A stretch of DNA of 64,000 nt from Oscillospiraceae bacterium (lineage in GTDB: Bacteria > Bacillota > Clostridia > Oscillospirales > SIG627), in assembly GCA_015065085.1 (NCBI GenBank), contig SVQW01000011.1:1-64000 (forward strand), written 5' to 3'. Position 1 is the stretch's first letter; the number at the start of each line of letters is the position of its first letter. The translations under genes were made by a program, and so were the position numbers. The notes beneath the pieces were generated by a model. It searched no databases. It saw only the letters and a list, made by a program, of their open reading frames with translations, and was not told the DNA's origin. Positions 51,515 through 60,223 of the stretch are shown here, piece by piece.

Positions 51515-51871
51515 ATGAAAAAAAATTACGTTGCAATAGCATTGACAGTGTTGATGATATTGGGTATATTTGTGTCCTGCACCTCTCCCGAACAAAAAAT
51601 TGTGGGAACCTGGAAAAGCGATTCCTCAGCGGTTTTGGGTGTAAAGGTGGAATCGGTGTATGTTTTCAATGAGGACGGAACCGGAACTATGTCTGCGCTG
51701 CTGGGTGTAGAAGTGCCCATCAAGTATTCCTTTTCGGACGATAAGCTTGTTGTTACCACCGTTATTCTCGGAAATGACGCCGCAACCACTGAATACGATT
51801 ACAAATTCAGCGGAAACAACCTTGTTCTGAGCATAGGCGGGGAGAGTGTAACCTACACAAGAGCCGCATAA
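51515..51871 (+). CDS. small lipoprotein with DUF5640-like lipocalin-type domain
   Basis: 118 aa, AAGGAG before ATG 51515. Residues 1-22 form a lipoprotein signal with lipobox GIFVSC, so Cys22 would be lipid-modified and the protein held on the outer face of the membrane. The mature part is one small beta domain: KIVGTWKSDSSAVLG, VYVFNEDGTGTMSALLG, YDYKFSGNNLVLSIGG. This is the pattern of DUF5640/lipocalin-like proteins. Ligand unknown. It stands alone with its own promoter. Confidence 0.8.
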   Translation: MKKNYVAIALTVLMILGIFVSCTSPEQKIVGTWKSDSSAVLGVKVESVYVFNEDGTGTMSALLGVEVPIKYSFSDDKLVVTTVILGNDAATTEYDYKFSGNNLVLSIGGESVTYTRAA

Positions 51872-51969
51872 CAATTATTTAACAGAAAGTACATAGTTTA
51901 CCGTTGCAATTGGCGGTTGGGTTGTGATAAAATACCATTGTACCGAGAGGTATACCGAAATTTAATATT

Positions 51970-52065
51970 TTTGGGGTGCTACGGCTGAGATGACGTTTCG
52001 TCAAACCCTTGACTGCATGAAAATGCGGTCATACCTGATCCGGATAATGCCGGCGTAGGAAAATA
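51970..52065 (+). ncRNA. TPP riboswitch (THI element)
   Basis: The conserved thi-box parts are present in order: GGGGTGCTACGGCTGAGATGA, then ACCCTTGA, then ACCTGATCCGGATAATGCCG with GCGTAGGAAA. Bound thiamine pyrophosphate should favour the terminator that follows and switch off the thiamine transporter gene. Confidence 0.95.
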
Positions 52066-52075
52066 GTTAGACTGT

Positions 52076-52106
52076 GAGCACCGTGTATTTTCACGGTGCT
52101 TTTTTG
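52076..52106 (+). terminator. expression-platform terminator of the TPP riboswitch
   Basis: AGCACCGTG and CACGGTGCT with a TATTTT loop, then TTTTTT, 19 bp before the thiT start. Confidence 0.9.
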
Positions 52107-52124
52107 CACCCGTAAGGAGTTTTT

Positions 52125-52745
52125 ATGAAAAAAAGCACTGTTCACATTATCACCGAAAGCGGTATATGTATCGCTCTTGCCACAATACTGTCCATGATTA
52201 TGATATACCACCTGCCGTACGGCGGTTCTATCACGGCAGTAAGTATGTTACCCATATGTCTGTTCAGCTACCGTAACGGTATTCGCGCCGGTTTGGCGTG
52301 CGGTTTTGTACATGGACTTTTGCAGATGTTTCTTGGTATTACTCAGGGCGTTTTTAAAGGTGCTGACCTGTTTACCACCTTTGGAATGGTTGTACTGGAT
52401 TATCTGTTGGCATTCGGAGTACTGGGATTTGCCTGTTTGTTCAGAGGTAAAATCAAAAGCCATTGTGTTGCATTTTCGCTGGGATGCATGATAGTGGGAT
52501 TCGCCAGATATGTATGCCACATTCTTTCGGGCTACATATTCTTTAAATCCTATGCCGAATGGTTTTTCTCTCAGGAGGGCTTTACACTGGGTGAAAAAAT
52601 ATTGGCGGGCTTCGGGGGAGAGCCGCTGTACTGGATATATACATTGATATACAACGGAAGCTTTATGATACCCGAAATTATATTAACCACTCTTGCGGGA
52701 CTGGTAGTAGCAAGATATCCAAAAATAATTTGCAGTACAAAATAA
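52125..52745 (+). CDS. thiT: ECF-type thiamine transporter substrate-binding membrane subunit
   Basis: 206 aa, with AAGGAG before ATG 52125. It has six hydrophobic helices. The start ITESGICIALATILSMIMIY, the thiamine-site-type stretch LPYGGSITAVSMLPICLFSY and the later CGFVHGLLQMFLG and FARYVCHILSGYIFFKSYAE match ThiT S components. It binds thiamine with high affinity and works with the shared EcfA/A'/T energising module, which is not in this window. The TPP riboswitch directly upstream confirms the role. Confidence 0.95.
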   Translation: MKKSTVHIITESGICIALATILSMIMIYHLPYGGSITAVSMLPICLFSYRNGIRAGLACGFVHGLLQMFLGITQGVFKGADLFTTFGMVVLDYLLAFGVLGFACLFRGKIKSHCVAFSLGCMIVGFARYVCHILSGYIFFKSYAEWFFSQEGFTLGEKILAGFGGEPLYWIYTLIYNGSFMIPEIILTTLAGLVVARYPKIICSTK

Positions 52746-52768
52746 TTTATTAATTTTAGAAAAAACTA

Positions 52769-52797
52769 TTGACAAAAAGCAAAAATAGTAGTATAAT
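52769..52797 (+). promoter_or_regulatory. promoter of the tRNA-Ser pair
   Basis: TTGACA, 17-bp spacer, TATAAT, about 54 bp before the first tRNA. Confidence 0.82.
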
Positions 52798-52850
52798 AAA
52801 GAGCGTTGTAAGTGTTTATGCTTCCGACGCTCAATTTTTTCGACGTATAC

Positions 52851-52936
52851 GGAGAGATGTCCGAGCGGTTTAAGGAGCTGGTCTTGAAAACCAGTGACTC
52901 TTTCGGGAGCCGTGAGTTCGAATCTCACTCTCTCCG
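52851..52936 (+). tRNA. tRNA-Ser (anticodon TGA)
   Basis: Acceptor GGAGAGA pairs with TCTCTCC and a G discriminator. The anticodon arm CTGGT-CTTGAAA-ACCAG carries TGA, and a long variable arm (GACTCTTTCGGGAGCC) is typical of serine tRNA. CCA is not encoded. Confidence 0.95.
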
Positions 52937-52983
52937 TTTTCCCCCGCATTTCAAATTAATATTAAGCTTAATAAGCTTCACCT

Positions 52984-53070
52984 GGAGAAGTACTCAAGTG
53001 GTGAAGAGGCGCCCCTGCTAAGGGTGTAGGTCGGGTAACCGGCGCGAGAGTTCAAATCTCTCCTTCTCCG
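52984..53070 (+). tRNA. tRNA-Ser (anticodon GCT)
   Basis: Acceptor GGAGAAG pairs with CTTCTCC and a G discriminator. Anticodon loop CTGCTAA in CCC/GGG stem, long variable arm. CCA is not encoded. Its 3' part recurs downstream. Confidence 0.93.
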
Positions 53071-53072
53071 TG

Positions 53073-53112
53073 TAAAACAACAAGCACACCGAAAGGTGTG
53101 CTTGTTGTTTTA
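53073..53112 (+). terminator. terminator of the tRNA-Ser pair
   Basis: TAAAACAACAAGCACACC and GGTGTGCTTGTTGTTTTA form an 18-bp perfect stem with a GAAA loop. Confidence 0.9.
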
Positions 53113-53352
53113 AATATAGAAAGATTTGAACCGAGCGCCGGTTCCGGCAAGAGAGGGAGCGTTGAGAGCGCCGCCGGTGGCGGAGGAAGCGAACAAAAGC
53201 GAGTGACGATTCAGGGAGAACTGCGAGCGAGTACCGCCGAGAGAGCAGAGCGACCATGAATCGGATGTGGTCGGAGACCAAATCTCTCCTTCTCCGTGTA
53301 AAACAACAAGCACACCGAATGTATTGTGTTCTAAAGGATAGTTAAATAAGAA

Positions 53353-53396
53353 AAAACCTCTGAAAACGGCATGAAAAGCCGAATTCAGAGGTTTTA
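53353..53396. terminator. nested hairpin before the hairpin array
   Basis: AAAACCTCTGAA pairs with TTCAGAGGTTTT and encloses CGGC/GCCG. A-run before and T-run after, so it could end transcription from either side. Confidence 0.6.
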
Positions 53397-53405
53397 TTTA
53401 TCCGG

Positions 53406-53607
53406 TGATATGTTGTCTTGCGACAACGCGATATATTTGCTTACGCAAATGCGATATATTCGGTTTAAAAAACCGAATGCGATATAATATAAATTCTCGT
53501 CACGAAGTGACATATCGCGCCGCTTGCGGCATATCGAGTGCGAAGCACATATATCAAATTCCGCAGGAATTTATATCGCTGCGCAGTGTCCCCCCCGGAC
53601 ACTGCGC
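53406..53607. repeat. array of eight short hairpins joined by GATATA-type linkers
   Basis: In 202 bp, eight perfect or nearly perfect hairpins of unrelated stem sequence follow one another: GTTGTC/GACAAC, TTTGC/GCAAA, TTCGGTTT/AAACCGAA, GTCAC/GTGAC, GCCGC/GCGGC, GTGC/GCAC, AATTCC/GGAATT and GCGCAGTGTCC/GGACACTGCGC. Nearly all are separated by cGATATa-like linkers. The stems differ while the linker is kept, so this is neither CRISPR nor a simple tandem repeat. From memory, similar arrays occur in other gut Clostridia genomes, without an assigned function. Confidence 0.8.
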
Positions 53608-53677
53608 TAAAGGTGTGCTTGTTGTTTTATATATAGAAAGATTTGAACCGAGCGCCGGTTGTTTTTGGTGATAAACT

Positions 53678-54712
53678 TTAAAAACACTTCCCGTTTTTGC
53701 AGTCCTCTGTGTTTCCGCATATGAAGCACAACTCGTTTGGGCACTGTTCATTTTTGAACCAGTCCGTGATGTTGTTGACGGTAGTCATGGCAATATTGGA
53801 CAGAGCCTCCTGCGTAAGAAACGCCTGGTGTGAGGTGACAATTACGTTTGGCATGGAAATAAGCCGTGCCAAAGTGTCATCCTGCAATATATGTCCGGAG
53901 AAATCTTCAAAGAAGAAATCGGATTCTTCCTCGTATACATCAAGGCATGCCGCGCCTACCTTGCGTGCTTTAATAGCGTCGACCAGCGCCTCCGCATTCA
54001 CCAGCGCACCGCGCGAGGTATTGAGTATAACAACACCGTTTTTGCATCGGTTAAGGGTGTCTTGATTTATTATGTGATATGTTTCCTCCGTGAGAGGACA
54101 ATGGAGCGAAATAATATCGCTTTGATTAAATAACTCGTCGGTGGTTACGTATTTTACACCATCTCTGTTTTCAAGCTCTTTTGCGGGAAATTTGTCGTAT
54201 GCCAGAACGTTCATGCCAAATCCGCGGCAGATGTCTATAAAAACGCGTCCTATACGCCCTGTGCCGATAACGCCTACCGTTTTTCCGTGCAGGTCAAAGC
54301 CTGTCATACCCGCAAGGCTGAAATTAAAATCCTTTGTGCGTATATACGCCTTGTGTATACGACGTACGCAGGTCAGAAGCAATGCCATGGTATGCTCCGC
54401 CACTGCGTAAGGCGAGTATCCCGGCACACGCAGCACATGTACACGTCCGTAGGCATGCTTCATGTCTACATTGTTGAAGCCCGCGCATCTCAGTGCCACA
54501 ACCTTTATGCCCATTTCATAAAGTCTGTCTATAACCTTGTCATTTACAGTGTCGTTGACGAATACACAAACTCCGTCAAATCCGTTTGCCAGACCTACTG
54601 TATCAATATTAAGCTTTGTTTCAAAGTATTTGAATTCTATTCCGCTTTTGGTGCCGTATTCATCAAATGCCGGTTTGTCATACGGCTTTGCATCAAAAAA
54701 AGCTATTTTCAT
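53678..54712 (-). CDS. D-lactate dehydrogenase-type 2-hydroxyacid dehydrogenase
   Basis: 344 aa from ATG 54712, which has AAGGAGAT upstream. N-terminal catalytic domain MKIAFFDAKPYDKPAFDEYG, NAD-binding VGVIGTGRIGRVFIDICRGF, and the catalytic Arg, Glu, His set in INLxxRG-like ILNTSRGALVNAEALV, GAACLDVYEEE and VIVTSHQAFLTQEAL. The pattern matches fermentative D-lactate dehydrogenases (LdhA). It would reduce pyruvate to D-lactate with NADH, regenerating NAD. It ends in a Cys-rich tail (CFICGNTEDCKNGKC) that is unusual for the family. Confidence 0.88.
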   Translation of the reverse strand: MKIAFFDAKPYDKPAFDEYGTKSGIEFKYFETKLNIDTVGLANGFDGVCVFVNDTVNDKVIDRLYEMGIKVVALRCAGFNNVDMKHAYGRVHVLRVPGYSPYAVAEHTMALLLTCVRRIHKAYIRTKDFNFSLAGMTGFDLHGKTVGVIGTGRIGRVFIDICRGFGMNVLAYDKFPAKELENRDGVKYVTTDELFNQSDIISLHCPLTEETYHIINQDTLNRCKNGVVILNTSRGALVNAEALVDAIKARKVGAACLDVYEEESDFFFEDFSGHILQDDTLARLISMPNVIVTSHQAFLTQEALSNIAMTTVNNITDWFKNEQCPNELCFICGNTEDCKNGKCF

Positions 54713-54780
54713 GTTAGCATCTCCTTTTTTGATATTATACGCAGAATTGAATATATTTTCCGTGATGTTGTCACAAAAAA

Positions 54781-54806
54781 ACCTGCTATGCAGCTGCATA
54801 GCAGGT
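54781..54806 (-). terminator. terminator of the GH127-like gene
   Basis: CCTGCTATGCAG and CTGCATAGCAGG form a perfect 12-bp stem, followed on the minus strand by a T-run, 11 bp past the stop. Confidence 0.85.
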
Positions 54807-54817
54807 TATCGGTTTAA

Positions 54818-57088
54818 TTAAAGAATTTTGAACTGAATCATCTCATTTGTGGTGAAATCATAAAGTGCGAGACGCGCCCCGTCTATATGAGTGGGATAGA
54901 GGTACTTGCCGCTCGCAGGATGGTAAATACGGAAGCGGTTCTGAACGATGCGCTCCATCTTCCACTCCTGACATTCGCAGTCACATTCGGGTGCCATTAT
55001 TACCTCGCCGTTTTTGACTGTCAGGTATTTGCCGTTACAGGACAGCTTGTGCTTTCCGTTCTTCTCGGTGATTGTTACATAGTAAGCCGAAACGTCGTCT
55101 GTTTTGTTGCGGTATACGGTTATCGGCTCGTCTGTATCCATCTGCGCAACAACAAAAGGACCATGCTGAGAGTTGTAGAGTATGACAGGCTTTGTAATAT
55201 CGGTATCCCAGTATTTCTTTGTGGGCATCCATACTGTCATGATAGAATCCTCATCCCAGGTCTTACCTGCGGAGGCAAAGTCGATTACAGTAATTTCACC
55301 ATCGGAGGTGGGCACGGAATATTCAACCAAAGTATCGAATTTTGCGGTCTTTTTGGGAGTCAGCTCAACGTATCCGTCCTTGCCGTAAAGAATGTCAACC
55401 GGCTTTTCGAGGTCCTCGCCCAGACGCTTGTCACGCGCCATAACGATAGGTCCGCGGCGCAGTGCAACATGATACCTGGAGTTCTTATCAGCATCTATTT
55501 CAAAGGGCTTGATAACCTGAGCACGCATATCAAGAGTGAGCAGAATTTCGTATTTTCCGCTTACGCCTTCAATAATTGCATATTCACCGCTTTCGGTGCA
55601 AATCACTTTGCCGTTTGCAGTAAGAGAGGTTTTTTCGTCTGTGCTCCATTCGGGTATTCTGATGTACATTTTGAAGCTTTCGGTTGCAGGTGCATCGACG
55701 GTTATCTTAATTTCGCCCTCAACGGGGTATTTTGTATCTACTGTAATACCAACAGGTGCGCCCGAGGGTGCATAAGCCTTTATTGTGCCGGGAATGTACA
55801 TATTCATTACAATACCGTCGCGAGCCAGCATACAGCTTACCATAGGTATAAGACCCATACCTGCCGCACCGATTGCGGCACAGCATCCGTAACGGTAGCC
55901 GTCATCGGTGATAGTCTGCTCACCGCCGATTTTGCGTCCGCGCGCTGCAAGAAGCAGGGGAGCATAACTGTCAAAGGGCAGACCGTTGTTTTCGGTGATT
56001 TTTTCGCTGTTTATCGCACCGATGAGCGCATTGTAGATGGCAGTTTCGATGGTGCCGGCCAGCCATGCCTCGCCTGTAAGACGCATTACCTGACTGCAGA
56101 ATTTCATCCAGGTAACCGTTACGCAGGTCTCCTGCATAATGGTGGTCCACTCGGTTGTGGTCTGACGGGAACGTGAAAAGTCAAACAGCTCGTGAGTACA
56201 TCCTGAGCAACCGATAATGGTAACGTCGCTTTCCATAACACGCTTTGCGAAGTTTACGGCGGCAATTTTGTATTTTTCGTTTTTGGTTATACGATAGTAT
56301 TCCATGAGACCTTCAAAGCAAGACATCATCTCATAGCCCTTTACAACGGGGTACTGGTAGGGGAACAGCTTGCCCTCGTAAGCCAGCTCAAACAGATTGA
56401 AGCCGCTTGCACCGCCTGTACCTACAATGTAGGTGGCAAAGTCAAAATATCTCTGCTCGCCCGTCATGGTGTAAAGACGTACGATGGGCTCGAGGATAGA
56501 AACGGAATTAAGACCCTGCCAGTTGTTTGTTGCGACGGTGATGTCGGTTTTGCCCTCGGCGGGGTCGCCGATTTTGGTCATTATATAGTCTGTCTGACGG
56601 CACATGGAGTCTATAACGCGCTTTTCAAGGTCCTTGTCCTTGCAGACCTCAAGGAAGTACTGCAGACCGAGAAGTACATACTTTCTGCCCCACAGATCCC
56701 AGCCGTGGAATTCCTGCTCGAGGCTGTAAGTGGTGATACGTCCAAGCTCGTCCTGGGTTGTGAGAAGGTCTTCAACCGTTTCGGTCATCAGCTTGTAAAG
56801 CTCGGGGTTTTGGGTGTACTGATATACAAAGGATGCTCCGCGCATCATTTTACCCCAGTATTCGATACGCCATGCGTGATATACATCGTCCTTTGTTGTG
56901 CGGAAAAGCGCAACAAATGTTTTCCAGAGTTCGGGGTTCATTATCTGGTAGTCTTCAATAAATCTTATCCAGTGGTCAAGATGGCCCTTGTAGTCAAAAG
57001 AGCCCTGGGGAAGATAAAAGAACTGGTCCATATCCACCGAGTTTTTGTTTACGCCGCGGCAGATATTTTTAATTGCGGTGTTTTCCAT
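54818..57088 (-). CDS. GH127-like beta-L-arabinofuranosidase with C-terminal trefoil-like domain
   Basis: 756 aa. ATG 57088 follows GGAGAGG. Residues about 20-420 form an alpha/alpha-barrel (DUF1680/GH127): YHAWRIEYWGKMMRGASFVY, EFHGWDLWGRKYVLLGLQYF. The zinc-site residues expected in the family are visible as Glu and Cys in MQETCVTVTWMKF and the Cys pair in YRYGCCAAIGAAG. Beta domains follow to about 670. The last 90 residues (KLSCNGKYLTVKNGEVIMAP, FRIYHPASGKYLYPTHIDGA) look like a ricin/fascin-type trefoil. No signal peptide, so it acts in the cytosol, probably on arabinose- or related sugar-containing oligosaccharides. It is transcribed toward the dehydrogenase gene. Confidence 0.85.
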   Translation of the reverse strand: MENTAIKNICRGVNKNSVDMDQFFYLPQGSFDYKGHLDHWIRFIEDYQIMNPELWKTFVALFRTTKDDVYHAWRIEYWGKMMRGASFVYQYTQNPELYKLMTETVEDLLTTQDELGRITTYSLEQEFHGWDLWGRKYVLLGLQYFLEVCKDKDLEKRVIDSMCRQTDYIMTKIGDPAEGKTDITVATNNWQGLNSVSILEPIVRLYTMTGEQRYFDFATYIVGTGGASGFNLFELAYEGKLFPYQYPVVKGYEMMSCFEGLMEYYRITKNEKYKIAAVNFAKRVMESDVTIIGCSGCTHELFDFSRSRQTTTEWTTIMQETCVTVTWMKFCSQVMRLTGEAWLAGTIETAIYNALIGAINSEKITENNGLPFDSYAPLLLAARGRKIGGEQTITDDGYRYGCCAAIGAAGMGLIPMVSCMLARDGIVMNMYIPGTIKAYAPSGAPVGITVDTKYPVEGEIKITVDAPATESFKMYIRIPEWSTDEKTSLTANGKVICTESGEYAIIEGVSGKYEILLTLDMRAQVIKPFEIDADKNSRYHVALRRGPIVMARDKRLGEDLEKPVDILYGKDGYVELTPKKTAKFDTLVEYSVPTSDGEITVIDFASAGKTWDEDSIMTVWMPTKKYWDTDITKPVILYNSQHGPFVVAQMDTDEPITVYRNKTDDVSAYYVTITEKNGKHKLSCNGKYLTVKNGEVIMAPECDCECQEWKMERIVQNRFRIYHPASGKYLYPTHIDGARLALYDFTTNEMIQFKIL

Positions 57089-57194
57089 GATAGCCTCTCC
57101 GTTTATATAATTTTGTTTATAATAATTCTACAACATGCATGACGGAATGTCAAGACTTGAAGCAGTGCTTAAAAAGCGATTTTGGTATCGGAAA

Positions 57195-58529
57195 TTATTT
57201 TTCTGCACCATCGCCCTTTTCACGTATGATTATCTTTATGGGTGTGCCCTTGAAGCCGAAGGTCTCACGCAGGCAGTTTTCGATATATCTGCGGTATGAA
57301 AAATGGAAAAGCTCGATGCTGTTGCAGAAAATAACGAATGTGGGCGGTTTTACGCCAATTTGTGTCATATAGTATATTTTCAGACGCTTTCCCTTGTCTG
57401 ACGGCGGTTGAACGCGTGTAGTGGCGTCGTCCAGTACGTCATTGAGCATACCTGTTGTAACACGCATGGAAGCCTGCATATTGACGTAATTTATGTGCTC
57501 AAACAGCTTTTCAACACGCTGACCTGTTTTTGCCGAAACAAACATGAGGGGGGCGTAGGTCATGTATGAAAGTTTATCGTAAGCATCCTTTGTATATTCG
57601 GCGGTGGTTTTGTTGTCTTTTTCAATGGTATCCCACTTGTTGACTACAAGTATTGATGCTTTTCCCGCTTCATGTGCAATGCCTGCAATGCGTTCATCCT
57701 GTGCGGTGACTTTTTCGTTGGCATCAATCATAATGAGGCATACATCTGCGCGCTCTACCGCCATATTGGCACGCAGAACACTGTATTTTTCAACCGCATC
57801 CTCAATTTTGCTGTTACGGCGTATTCCTGCGGTATCAATAAAGGTGTATTTTCCGTATTCGTTGTCCACCTTTGCATCTACTGCATCGCGGGTAGTGCCT
57901 GCCATGTCGGACACTATAAGACGCTCCTCGCCGAGAATGTGGTTAATTATGGAGCTTTTACCCGAATTTGGCTTTCCGATTACCGCAACCTTTATGCGGT
58001 CATCGTCCTCCTCGTTGTCTTGAGCGGGCGGAAGATAGGAAAGCACCTCGTCCAGTATGTCTCCGCTTCCCGTTCCGTGAACGGAGGAGAGAGCTATGGG
58101 GTCTTTGTCAAAACCAAGCTCGTAAAACTCGTAGTATTCGGGGGGGAGAGCACCAACCGTATCAATCTTGTTTACAGCCAGTACAACAGGCTTACGCGAT
58201 TTCTTGAGCATGTGCGCAATATCGCGGTCATCAGCTGTAAGACCGGTTGTTACATCTACCATAAACACGATAACATCGGCGGTTTCAATGGCTATCTGAG
58301 CCTGGGTTACAATGTGCTTTAAGATAATATCATCGGTTTTCGGCTCGATACCGCCGGTATCGATAATGGTAAGCGATCTTCCGCACCATTCCGTTTCATA
58401 ATATATTCTGTCGCGGGTAACACCGGGGGTATCCTCAACAATAGAGATACGTGTTCCGGCAAGCTTGTTGAAAAACGTGCTTTTTCCCACGTTGGGTCTG
58501 CCTACTATGGCAACTATGGGTTTAGACAT
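57195..58529 (-). CDS. der: ribosome assembly GTPase Der (EngA)
   Basis: 444 aa with two consecutive GTPase domains: P-loops GRPNVGKSTFFNKL (residue 9) and GKPNSGKSSIINHI (about 185), G3 DTGGIEP and DTAGIRR, G4 NKID and NKWD, and a C-terminal KH-like domain starting near residue 355. It acts in assembly of the 50S subunit. AGGAC lies upstream of ATG 58529. Last gene of the rpmF-linked group on this strand. Confidence 0.97.
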   Translation of the reverse strand: MSKPIVAIVGRPNVGKSTFFNKLAGTRISIVEDTPGVTRDRIYYETEWCGRSLTIIDTGGIEPKTDDIILKHIVTQAQIAIETADVIVFMVDVTTGLTADDRDIAHMLKKSRKPVVLAVNKIDTVGALPPEYYEFYELGFDKDPIALSSVHGTGSGDILDEVLSYLPPAQDNEEDDDRIKVAVIGKPNSGKSSIINHILGEERLIVSDMAGTTRDAVDAKVDNEYGKYTFIDTAGIRRNSKIEDAVEKYSVLRANMAVERADVCLIMIDANEKVTAQDERIAGIAHEAGKASILVVNKWDTIEKDNKTTAEYTKDAYDKLSYMTYAPLMFVSAKTGQRVEKLFEHINYVNMQASMRVTTGMLNDVLDDATTRVQPPSDKGKRLKIYYMTQIGVKPPTFVIFCNSIELFHFSYRRYIENCLRETFGFKGTPIKIIIREKGDGAEK

Positions 58530-58571
58530 ACTTTAATCAGTCCTTTCGTATGTATTCAGACTGCCGTCAGT

Positions 58572-59885
58572 TTATTCTTCCAGCATGGCACGCAAAAATT
58601 CCGCACCGTCATTGGAAAGCGGGATTACCTTTACATTAAGCTCAGCTTCAAGCTCACCCAGGGTCATGCTGTCAAGGAACATGTCGCCCTCACTGCGCAG
58701 GGAGCTTTGGGGAATATAAAGAGCTTCACCGAGATTTTTACCTTTCAGCGTTCTTATGTAGTCGTAGCCCGTTATGAGCCCCGACACTGTAACATTGCTG
58801 CCGAAAAAGGTGTTTTCCACTTTGTATACATTTATGTTTGTATTATAACATTTCTGTTTTATTTTTTCAATAAGTCCGCAGATAAAATCGTAAGCCGCTT
58901 CGCCCGTTGCAACCGAAATATTGCGTTTTGTGTCAAAAAGTCCGCTTTCGTATTCGCATATATCCTCGAATTCCATGTCAAATTCCGTCTGCATGGAGCG
59001 TATAAGTCCCACGCCGTTTTCCAGCTGGGGATAGTCGTCATATTCCTCTTCCGGCGGTATGGGAAGCCCTGCTTTTATATAGAATTCGTCGCCTGCGTAG
59101 AACAGACGGCAACCCGTTTCGCTGCGGCACTTGTCGGCAAAGGCTTCTATCTGTTTTATGACCTCAAGCGCCTCTGTGCGTGTAAAAGGCTCCAGAGGAC
59201 AAAGACCCTCGCGGTGGTCGGTAAGCCCTACGGGCACTACGGAAACCCCGCTCAAGGCAGGGTACAGGCCGTATAATTCCTTCATGGAGCGGCTGAGCTC
59301 CTCTTTGTCATTATATCCCTTGCACAGAACTATCTGACAGTTCAGGGAAATGTTATGATTGGCAAGAGTGGTAAGCTGGTCCATTATCTTCGCGGCGTTT
59401 TTGTTGCCCAGCATTTTTACGCGCAGTTCGGGATTTGTAGTGTGAACCGATACATTTACAGGGCTTATGTGCATTTCCAGAATTCTTGAAATATCCCTTT
59501 CGGAAACGTTTGTCAGCGTGACATAATTTCCCTGGAGAAATGACAACCGTGTGTCATCGTCCTTGAAGTAAAGTGTGTCGCGCATACCGCGGGGGAGCTG
59601 GTCAATAAAGCAGAAAATGCAACGATTGGCGCAGGAGCGCTTTTTGTCCATGAGAAATGTGGAAAATTCCATTCCGGTGTCTGCATCCTCGCTCTTTTTA
59701 AGCTTCACACTGAAGCCCTCGCCGTCTCTTTCCATAAGGGCGACAGGGTCCTTTTCACGGGTGTAAAAGCCGTAATCCAGAACGTCATTTATCGGGTGTC
59801 CGTTTATGCTTATCAGCTTATCTCCTGCTTGTATTCCGCATTTTTCGGCAGGCGAGCGGGGCTTTACAAAGGCTACTGTAACCAC
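58572..59885 (-). CDS. DUF512-family radical-SAM-like protein with PDZ-like N-terminus
   Basis: About 437 aa. GTG 59885 is better placed for the ribosome site AAGGA than the TTG at 59894. Residues 1-60 are PDZ-like (SPAEKCGIQAGDKLISINGH). Then comes the cysteine motif KKRSCANRCIFCFIDQLPRG (CxxxCxxC, radical-SAM-type), a barrel with SVHTTNPELRVKMLGNKNAA, and the C-terminal DUF512 region. The family is common in Firmicutes next to der; its reaction is not settled. Here it stands 42 bp before der. Confidence 0.9.
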   Translation of the reverse strand: MVTVAFVKPRSPAEKCGIQAGDKLISINGHPINDVLDYGFYTREKDPVALMERDGEGFSVKLKKSEDADTGMEFSTFLMDKKRSCANRCIFCFIDQLPRGMRDTLYFKDDDTRLSFLQGNYVTLTNVSERDISRILEMHISPVNVSVHTTNPELRVKMLGNKNAAKIMDQLTTLANHNISLNCQIVLCKGYNDKEELSRSMKELYGLYPALSGVSVVPVGLTDHREGLCPLEPFTRTEALEVIKQIEAFADKCRSETGCRLFYAGDEFYIKAGLPIPPEEEYDDYPQLENGVGLIRSMQTEFDMEFEDICEYESGLFDTKRNISVATGEAAYDFICGLIEKIKQKCYNTNINVYKVENTFFGSNVTVSGLITGYDYIRTLKGKNLGEALYIPQSSLRSEGDMFLDSMTLGELEAELNVKVIPLSNDGAEFLRAMLEE

Positions 59886-59914
59886 TTTAAACAATCCTTT
59901 TTAATGATAATAAA

Positions 59915-59988
59915 GAAAAAAGGATATATCAAACCCCGACGTTATGTCAGAGGGCTTCTGACCCAACGCCGAGAACTTGAAATATCCC
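59915..59988 (-). terminator. long hairpin terminator after rpmF
   Basis: Minus-strand GGGATATTTCAA pairs imperfectly with TTTGATATATCC over about 70 nt, enclosing TCAGA/TCTGA, and is followed by TTTTTTC. Confidence 0.7.
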
Positions 59989-60008
59989 AAAGCTGCAATT
60001 TGTCAAAA

Positions 60009-60191
60009 TTACGCTTCTTTCTTGATGATCTCTTTGCCGTCGTAGTAACCGCATTCGCTGCAAACCTTGTGAGGAGCGGTCAATGCGCCGCACTTGGAGC
60101 ATTTTGACAGAGCGGGAGCGTTGAGCTTCCATACGCTGGAGCGTCTTTTCATTTTACGGGAATGAGATACTTTTCTCTTTGGTACTGCCAT
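60009..60191 (-). CDS. rpmF: 50S ribosomal protein L32
   Basis: 60 aa, typical length. It starts MAVPKRKVSHSRKMKRRSSV and has the zinc-ribbon pairs CSKCG and CSECGYY. It follows the DUF177 gene at a 32-bp gap, the usual arrangement in bacteria, and has AGGAGGT upstream. Confidence 0.97.
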   Translation of the reverse strand: MAVPKRKVSHSRKMKRRSSVWKLNAPALSKCSKCGALTAPHKVCSECGYYDGKEIIKKEA

Positions 60192-60223
60192 CTTGTATGA
60201 CCTCCTTGAAAAGGATAAAAATT

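Larger units (their letters stand above)
53054..53660. repeat. tRNA-Ser-tail repeat zone
   Basis: The 40 bp 53054-53093 (end of tRNA-Ser(GCT) plus first terminator arm) recurs exactly at 53281-53320. The 51 bp 53093-53143 (second terminator arm plus an inverted, altered tRNA fragment GATTTGAACCGAGCGCCGGT) recurs at 53610-53660 with one mismatch. GC-rich non-coding sequence lies between 53144 and 53280. No recombinase gene is present. It may be the scar of repeated insertion events or a dispersed repeat family. Confidence 0.75.

Noticed and set aside
53110..53313. small basic proteins in the tRNA-tail repeat
   Set aside because: The frames lie inside repeated tRNA-derived sequence on both strands, with no ribosome site.
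53406..53607. CRISPR array
   Set aside because: The stems differ in sequence and length and only the short linker is shared. There are no equal repeats with spacers and no cas genes nearby.
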